Below, one piece after another: positions 59,743-64,000 of a stretch of DNA of 64,000 nt. The translations under genes were made by a program, and so were the position numbers. The notes below the pieces were generated by a model that saw only the letters and a program-made list of their open reading frames with translations, searched no databases and was not told the origin of the DNA. Numbering within the stretch: the stretch's first letter is position 1; every line of letters starts with the position of its first letter. Source of the stretch: Tritonibacter scottomollicae (lineage in GTDB: Bacteria; Pseudomonadota; Alphaproteobacteria; Rhodobacterales; Rhodobacteraceae); contig NZ_PVUF01000009.1 in assembly GCF_003003215.1 (NCBI RefSeq), positions 115,211 through 179,210 on the forward strand. The letters run 5' to 3'.

Positions 59743-60534
59743 ATGTTCAAGAAACTTGTAACCGGTGCTGCCTTTGCCCTGGCACTCGTCCCGGCCGCGT
59801 CCTTCGCGGCTGGTGGCGAGGGGCATATCGAAGACTTCGCCTTCTCCTTCGAAGGCCCCTTCGGCACCTATGACCAGAACCAGCTGCAGCGCGGCCTTCA
59901 GGTCTTTACCGAGGTCTGCTCTGCATGCCACGGCCTGAAGCAGGTTCCAATCCGCACCCTCGCTGACAAAAGCGGCCCCGGCCTGCCGGAAGATCAGGTG
60001 CGCGCCTATGCTGCGGACAACTTCGAAGTGTTCGACGAAGCACTGGACGATTTCCGTCCGGCAACCCCGGTCGATCACTTTCCGGCCAACACCGCGCTTG
60101 GTGCACCTGACCTTAGCCTGATGGCAAAGTCTCGCGCCGGCTTTCACGGCCCCTATGGTTTGGGTCTGAACCAGCTGTTCAAGGGCATGGGCGGTGCGGA
60201 ATATATCGCCTCGCTGCTCACCGGCTACACTGGTGAGACCAAAGTTGAGGCTGGGACCACATTCTATGAGAACACCGCATTCTCTGGCGGCTGGATCTCC
60301 ATGGCCCCTCCGATGTCGGACGAACAGGTGGAATTCATAGACGGTCACGAGAACGATCTGCACAGCTTGTCCAAGGACGTCTCTGCTTTCCTAATGTGGA
60401 CCGCAGAACCCAAGATGATGGCGCGCAAGCAAGCCGGCTTTGTCGGTGTGCTCTTCCTCACCGTCCTCTCGGTGCTGCTCTACCTGACCAACAAGCGCCT
60501 CTGGGCGCCGCACAAGGGCAAAAAGACCTCCTGA
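59743..60534 (+). CDS. petC: Cytochrome bc1 complex cytochrome c1
   Basis: Membrane-anchored c-type cytochrome, 263 aa. N-terminal signal peptide ending in SFAAGG, haem motif CSACHGLKQ near residue 50, the Met ligand region in the later part ([11 protein letters not shown]), and a C-terminal membrane anchor ([20 protein letters not shown]). It passes electrons to soluble or membrane cytochrome c. Last gene of petABC; a strong terminator follows. Confidence 0.98.
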   Translation: MFKKLVTGAAFALALVPAASFAAGGEGHIEDFAFSFEGPFGTYDQNQLQRGLQVFTEVCSACHGLKQVPIRTLADKSGPGLPEDQVRAYAADNFEVFDEALDDFRPATPVDHFPANTALGAPDLSLMAKSRAGFHGPYGLGLNQLFKGMGGAEYIASLLTGYTGETKVEAGTTFYENTAFSGGWISMAPPMSDEQVEFIDGHENDLHSLSKDVSAFLMWTAEPKMMARKQAGFVGVLFLTVLSVLLYLTNKRLWAPHKGKKTS

Positions 60535-60555
60535 TCTGTTGATCTACAAAAATGC

Positions 60556-60590
60556 AAAAGCCCCCGCATCATCTGGTGCGGGGGCTTTTT
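60556..60590 (+). terminator. Terminator of petABC
   Basis: AAAAGCCCCCGCA, 8-nt loop, TGCGGGGGCTTTTT: 13-bp perfect stem plus T run, 21 bp after the petC stop. Confidence 0.9.
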
Positions 60591-60671
60591 ATTTTGTGAA
60601 GACACCCATCAGCCGATCAATTTTCGCAGCATAAACACCACCGGTGAGTCTGGGTCGAGGGACACTCGATG

Positions 60672-61193
60672 TCAGGCAAAGAACCCAGAACGTGGCAGTG
60701 GATCCTTGAGCGCCGCCAGGACGCGACGCGCGCTGTCTGAGACCGAAGCCGTGCCATCGAGCGTGATATCGTAGGTGAGGCCTGCATGCACGCTGTGGAA
60801 GTCCTGCGCGGCGCTGCCTATGATACGGTCCCCGCGCGAGGCTTCGCGTTGTTGCAGCGCGAACAGCGGCGTGTGCAGGCCGACAAACAACACATCGTGC
60901 GCGGCAAGCAGTCCTTGCAGCTCCGCCTGCCAGCCCGGGGTATCGAGGATATGTTCCAGGATCAGGTCATTGCCCGCCGCGGCAAAGCCCGCCACAGCGG
61001 CGTGGAAGCCCGAGAAGAAGCCGGGTCGTGCGCCGCGCCAGTCTGGGTAGCTGGCGGGGTCCCAAGCACCGCTGTCGCGCAAATGGTCGATGGAAAGATG
61101 CAGGAACGGACGCACTGCCCGCCGACGCAGTTCTGCGGCGAGCGTGGATTTGCCACTGCTGGAAGGGCCGTGAAGGAAGACGACCAGAGCCAT
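60672..61193 (-). CDS. Chloramphenicol phosphotransferase-like P-loop protein
   Basis: P-loop kinase-like protein of 173 aa, similar to the chloramphenicol phosphotransferase (CPT) family. Walker A GPSSSGKST is at the N-terminus; HLSIDHLRDSG and NDLILEHILDTPGW are family-like blocks. The ATG at 61193 has AAGGAGGA upstream. Whether it phosphorylates an antibiotic or a housekeeping substrate is unknown. It follows mtaB on the same strand by 19 bp and may share its transcript. Confidence 0.82.
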   Translation of the reverse strand: MALVVFLHGPSSSGKSTLAAELRRRAVRPFLHLSIDHLRDSGAWDPASYPDWRGARPGFFSGFHAAVAGFAAAGNDLILEHILDTPGWQAELQGLLAAHDVLFVGLHTPLFALQQREASRGDRIIGSAAQDFHSVHAGLTYDITLDGTASVSDSARRVLAALKDPLPRSGFFA

Positions 61194-61212
61194 TGCGTCC
61201 TCCTTGCTCGGG

Positions 61213-62478
61213 TCAGGCGATAAGTTGCGTGCCGTTGCAGCCCGAAATCTGCGTCTGCACCAATGCGCCCTCGGTCTGCGGCGTGGCAAAGCTCACCTCG
61301 GTGAACTGCTCGGTGCGACCCATGTGGGCGTTCTCCATCAGCACGCTATGACGACGCCCGATCTGTGCCGCGAGATGCTTTTCCACCTGCGCGTCCCCAG
61401 CAGCGCGCAGCCGGGCCGCACGGTCCTTGATGACATTGCCATTGACCTGCGACGGGATCTTCGCCGCCGGTGTGCCTTCGCGCTTGGAATAGGGGAAGAC
61501 GTGCAGCCAGGTGAGATCGCAGTCGGTGACCAGTTTCAGAGAATTCTCGAAATGCGCCTCGGTCTCCGTCGGGAAGCCCGCAATGATATCGGCGCCAAAG
61601 GTCATCTCGGGGCGCAGCTTGCGCGCGTCCTCGGCAAAGCGGATGGCGTCGTCGCGCAGATGGCGACGTTTCATCCGTTTCAGGATCATGTCGTCACCAT
61701 GTTGCAGGGAGAGATGCAGGTGCGGCATCAGGCGTGGCTCCGTGGCGATGGCCTGCATCAGGTTCTCGTCGACCTCGATCGAGTCGATGGAGGAAATGCG
61801 CAGGCGCGGCAGGTCCGGCACCAGCTTCAGGATGCGCATCACCAAATCACCGAGTTTCGGCGTCGCAGGCAGATCGGCACCCCAGCTTGTGAGGTCGACC
61901 CCCGTCAGCACCACCTCGTTGTAGCCTTTGTCCACCAGCCGCTTGATCTGGTTCACCACCACGCCCGCCGGAACCGAACGAGAATTGCCGCGGCCATAGG
62001 GAATGATGCAGAAGGTGCAGCGGTGATCGCAACCATTCTGCACCTGCACATAGGCGCGGCTGCGGGTGCCGAACCCGTCGATCAGATGGCTGGCGGTCTC
62101 TGTCACCGACATGATGTCGTCGACCAGAACCTTTTCAGTGGCGCCGATGAAATCCGGCCCCTTGGCCATGCGCTGCCAGGTCGCGGGCTGCATCTTTTCG
62201 GTATTGCCGATGACCTGGGTGACCTCGCTCATGGCGGCGAAGGTCTCCGGTTCGGTCTGGGCGGCGCAGCCGGTGACGATGATCGGCGCGTCCGGATTAT
62301 CGCGGCGCAGCTTGCGGATCTCCTGACGCGCCTTGCGCACCGCCTCTGCGGTGACGGCGCAGGTGTTCACCACCACGGCGTTCTCCAGCCCGGCCTGACG
62401 GCTGAGCTCCTTCATGGCTTCGGTCTCATAGGCGTTGAGACGGCAACCAAGGGTGGTGAATTTGGGCGCGGCGGTCAC
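61213..62478 (-). CDS. mtaB: tRNA t6A37 methylthiotransferase MtaB
   Basis: Radical SAM enzyme that adds a methylthio group to t6A37 in tRNAs, 421 aa. The N-terminal UPF0004 domain has its three cluster cysteines in LGCRLN, NTCAVT and TGCAAQ; the radical SAM triad is in CDHRCTFCIIPYGRG; a C-terminal TRAM-like part follows. It overlaps dapF by 4 bp and is followed by the CPT-like gene. The SAM motif and length fit MtaB rather than MiaB. Confidence 0.95.
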   Translation of the reverse strand: MTAAPKFTTLGCRLNAYETEAMKELSRQAGLENAVVVNTCAVTAEAVRKARQEIRKLRRDNPDAPIIVTGCAAQTEPETFAAMSEVTQVIGNTEKMQPATWQRMAKGPDFIGATEKVLVDDIMSVTETASHLIDGFGTRSRAYVQVQNGCDHRCTFCIIPYGRGNSRSVPAGVVVNQIKRLVDKGYNEVVLTGVDLTSWGADLPATPKLGDLVMRILKLVPDLPRLRISSIDSIEVDENLMQAIATEPRLMPHLHLSLQHGDDMILKRMKRRHLRDDAIRFAEDARKLRPEMTFGADIIAGFPTETEAHFENSLKLVTDCDLTWLHVFPYSKREGTPAAKIPSQVNGNVIKDRAARLRAAGDAQVEKHLAAQIGRRHSVLMENAHMGRTEQFTEVSFATPQTEGALVQTQISGCNGTQLIA

Positions 62479-63302
62479 GAGGCGAGGCTTTCGAGGAACT
62501 GGCGGGTGAACGCGCCATCAGCCACATGCATGGTGGGGCCGGTCATCCAGACGCCATCGGCGCGCCAGTCGATCCAAAGCGTGCCGCCATCAAGGTCGAT
62601 CCGTACCTTGCGGCCCGTGAGGCCCCGGCGCGCAGCCGCCACGGCGGTGGCACAGGAGGAGGAGCCAGAGGCCAGGGTCACGCCCACCCCGCGCTCCCAG
62701 ACGCGCATGCGGATGTGATCAGGACCCGCCACATGGGCCACCTGCACGTTGGTGCGTTGTGGGTAGAGCGGGTGGTATTCGTAACGCGGTCCGAAGTCCT
62801 CAAGCGGGATCAACTCCGCATTCTCGACAAAGAAGGTGCAATGAGGGTTGCCCATGCCTGTGGCCGTGGGCGCGCCTTCGATTGGCAGCTCCAGCGTGTC
62901 CATGGCCTCGGCCAGCGGGATCTCGTCCCACTCCAGTTGCGGCGGCCCCATATTGACCGAAGTCAGCCCCTCGCCCGCATCCTGTGCCATCAAGTCACCG
63001 CGGTCAGTGGTCAGATGCAGCGCGTCCTTTTGCCTCTCATCCATCAGGAAGCGCGCGATACATCGGGTGGCATTGCCGCAGGCCGCCGAGGTGGAGCCAT
63101 CGGCGTTGTAGAAAGTGAGATGCGCATCGGACGCACTGCCCGCCTCCCCCGCGGAGATCACGGCAAGCTGGTCGAAGCCGAGGCCGAACTGGCGATGGGC
63201 GATTCCCTTGGCCAAGGCGGGTGTCACTTCGAATTTATTGGCGCGGGCGTCGACAACAACAAAGTCGTTTCCGAGCCCATGCATTTTCATGAACGGCAAC
63301 AT
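62475..63302 (-). CDS. dapF: Diaminopimelate epimerase DapF (second catalytic Cys replaced by Ser)
   Basis: Interconverts LL- and meso-diaminopimelate for lysine and peptidoglycan, 275 aa. The first catalytic Cys is present (Cys75, in AACGNATRC). The second, expected in ERGxGxTxACGSG, is Ser here: ERGVGVTLASGSSSCA (Ser212; codon at 62667-62669); a conserved neighbouring Cys remains at 217. The start at 63302 (MLPFMKMHGLGNDF) has AGGA nine bases upstream; ATGs at 63326 and 63335 are alternatives. It overlaps mtaB by 4 bp. Confidence 0.92.
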   Translation of the reverse strand: MLPFMKMHGLGNDFVVVDARANKFEVTPALAKGIAHRQFGLGFDQLAVISAGEAGSASDAHLTFYNADGSTSAACGNATRCIARFLMDERQKDALHLTTDRGDLMAQDAGEGLTSVNMGPPQLEWDEIPLAEAMDTLELPIEGAPTATGMGNPHCTFFVENAELIPLEDFGPRYEYHPLYPQRTNVQVAHVAGPDHIRMRVWERGVGVTLASGSSSCATAVAAARRGLTGRKVRIDLDGGTLWIDWRADGVWMTGPTMHVADGAFTRQFLESLAS

Positions 63303-63481
63303 ATGATCGGGTCCTGGGGAGGTCATGAACCGCATATAGACCCCATGGGAAAATGAATCCAGAGATAGCGCGGAAAACTTTGAAATTGGGGGTTGACCAT
63401 CTGCTGGCTTGACCGTAGAAGCCCCCCCTATCGGAACGGTATGATCAACGAGGTCAGACAGTTTCAGCTCAAAATAAGTTC

Positions 63482-63510
63482 TTGATCTTCCGAGATTAAT
63501 CAGCTTTAAG
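63482..63510 (+). promoter_or_regulatory. Putative promoter of tRNA-Lys
   Basis: TTGATC (63482-63487), 17-bp spacer, TTTAAG (63505-63510), 40 bp before the tRNA 5' end. The GC-rich stretch GGGCG after the -10 resembles a stable-RNA discriminator. Confidence 0.5.
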
Positions 63511-63550
63511 GGCGTTCCGCGGAGGCCGGATACTTGCCTCCCCAGAGAGT

Positions 63551-63626
63551 GGGCCGTTAGCTCAGTTGGTAGAGCAACTGACTTTTAATCAGTGGGTCGC
63601 AGGTTCGAATCCTGCACGGCTCACCA
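63551..63626 (+). tRNA. tRNA-Lys (anticodon TTT)
   Basis: 76-nt tRNA with encoded CCA. The acceptor stem pairs GGGCCGT with ACGGCTC (one G-U pair); the anticodon loop is CTTTTAA in an ACTGA/TCAGT stem; the T loop is GTTCGAAT. An IS3-type element lies 87 bp downstream, but no duplicated tRNA end is visible. Confidence 0.98.
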
Positions 63627-63712
63627 CTCTTTTCAATGGGTTAGCGAAATCGCAGATTCCCATTTTTTGCTTCTAGCAACCACCTAGCTACCACCTTGCA
63701 TGAAAAAATGTG

Positions 63713-64000
63713 TGATGTGCCCCCATCGAGTGGTCCAATTTGAATGTTAATGCATCGTCGGCCTTTGGTCTATCAGGACGATGCTTTTGGGCGCTGGGGG
63801 CCGGTATCCTAAGGCGCTGTGGGGCCTAACCGTGTTGTAGTGGCGACGCCAGCGTTCGATGAGGATCTGTGCTTCACGCAGCGTGGTGAAGACCTCGCCG
63901 TTTAGTAACTCATCCCGGAAGCGGGCGTTGAAGCTCTCGCAGTAGCCGTTCTCCCAAGGTGATCCCGGGGCAATGAATGCGGTCTTCGCGCCCACGGCAC
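63713..64000 (-). mobile_element. End of an IS3-family insertion sequence (cut by window edge)
   Basis: The terminal sequence TGATGTGCCCCCATCGAG at 63713 resembles the ends of IS3-type elements, and the transposase C-terminus follows. The other end is beyond base 64000, so the inverted repeat and target duplication cannot be checked. Confidence 0.6.
63747..64000 (-). CDS. IS3-family transposase OrfB, C-terminal part (partial)
   Basis: The last 84 codons of an integrase-core transposase. Seen: the final part of the DDE domain with [21 protein letters not shown] (the Glu of DDE is in WENGY) and the C-terminus [19 protein letters not shown]. The reading frame is open to the edge, so there is no sign of decay in the visible part. 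The true start lies to the right of the window. A GTG at 63995 is in frame but internal. Confidence 0.88.
   Translation of the reverse strand, partial: AVGAKTAFIAPGSPWENGYCESFNARFRDELLNGEVFTTLREAQILIERWRRHYNTVRPHSALGYRPPAPKSIVLIDQRPTMH

Noticed and set aside
63627..63712. Prophage or island attachment site after tRNA-Lys
   Set aside because: No duplicated tRNA 3' end and no integrase gene are visible before the window ends; only an IS end is supported.

Overview
The window looks like a chromosomal segment of a Rhodobacteraceae (roseobacter-group) alphaproteobacterium. The evidence is the high GC content, the TRAP-type transport genes, overlapping petP/petR-type regulators, a petABC cytochrome bc1 operon, a histone-deacetylase-like gene/xseB/ispA/dxs operon, and a dispersed intergenic element that I remember from this group. 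The genus cannot be settled by eye.

Layout. 0-5.7 kb (minus strand): an operon with an N-formylglutamate-amidohydrolase-like enzyme, a TRAP transporter (dctQ, dctM, dctP), a DUF4336 protein and a glutamine-synthetase-family ligase cut by the window edge. Divergent to it, 5.75-8.9 kb: an RpiR/MurR regulator, a short AMP-forming ligase and an atypical thiolase. 9-12.3 kb: katG and oxyR, divergent. 12.4-12.8 kb: two identical tRNA-Leu(CAG) genes. 12.9-22.7 kb: an NDUFA9-like protein, uppP, gltD-gltB, mtgA and a GST. 22.8-28.6 kb: queG, a hydantoinase/oxoprolinase, msrB-msrA, a glutathione peroxidase and a DMT exporter. 28.7-32.4 kb: HU and the purine salvage pair amn-ade. 32.7-39.2 kb: a membrane protein, then a GlxA-type regulator divergent from a carnitine/betaine-type acyl-CoA operon. 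39.4-41.4 kb: a methyltransferase, an epimerase-like protein and a low-GC orphan. 41.4-46.8 kb: dxs, ispA, xseB, an HDAC-like gene, petR and petP. 47-53.3 kb: ilvE, ohr/ohrR, a DMT transporter, a MerR-controlled CDF transporter, an AEC transporter and aroC. 53.5-56.9 kb: a TPP riboswitch and thiBPQ. 57-60.5 kb: a GST and petABC. 60.7-63.3 kb: a CPT-like kinase, mtaB and dapF. 63.5-64 kb: tRNA-Lys and the end of an IS3-family element.

How parts work together. There are four peroxide or redox-repair units: katG/oxyR, msrBA next to a glutathione peroxidase, ohr/ohrR, and two GSTs. Nitrogen and amino-acid metabolism includes gltDB, ilvE, aroC and dapF. A near-identical 15-17 bp dyad lies upstream of gltD and in the petP-ilvE gap, which suggests one shared regulator. 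Most regulators sit divergent to their likely targets, and several operator-like dyads can be seen there.

The best candidates for undescribed biology are the ligase plus thiolase pair, whose thiolase lacks two canonical catalytic residues, facing the TRAP/ligase/amidohydrolase operon; the dyad shared by gltD and petP/ilvE; and the hairpin-plus-tail dispersed repeat. No CRISPR array, prophage or defence island was seen.
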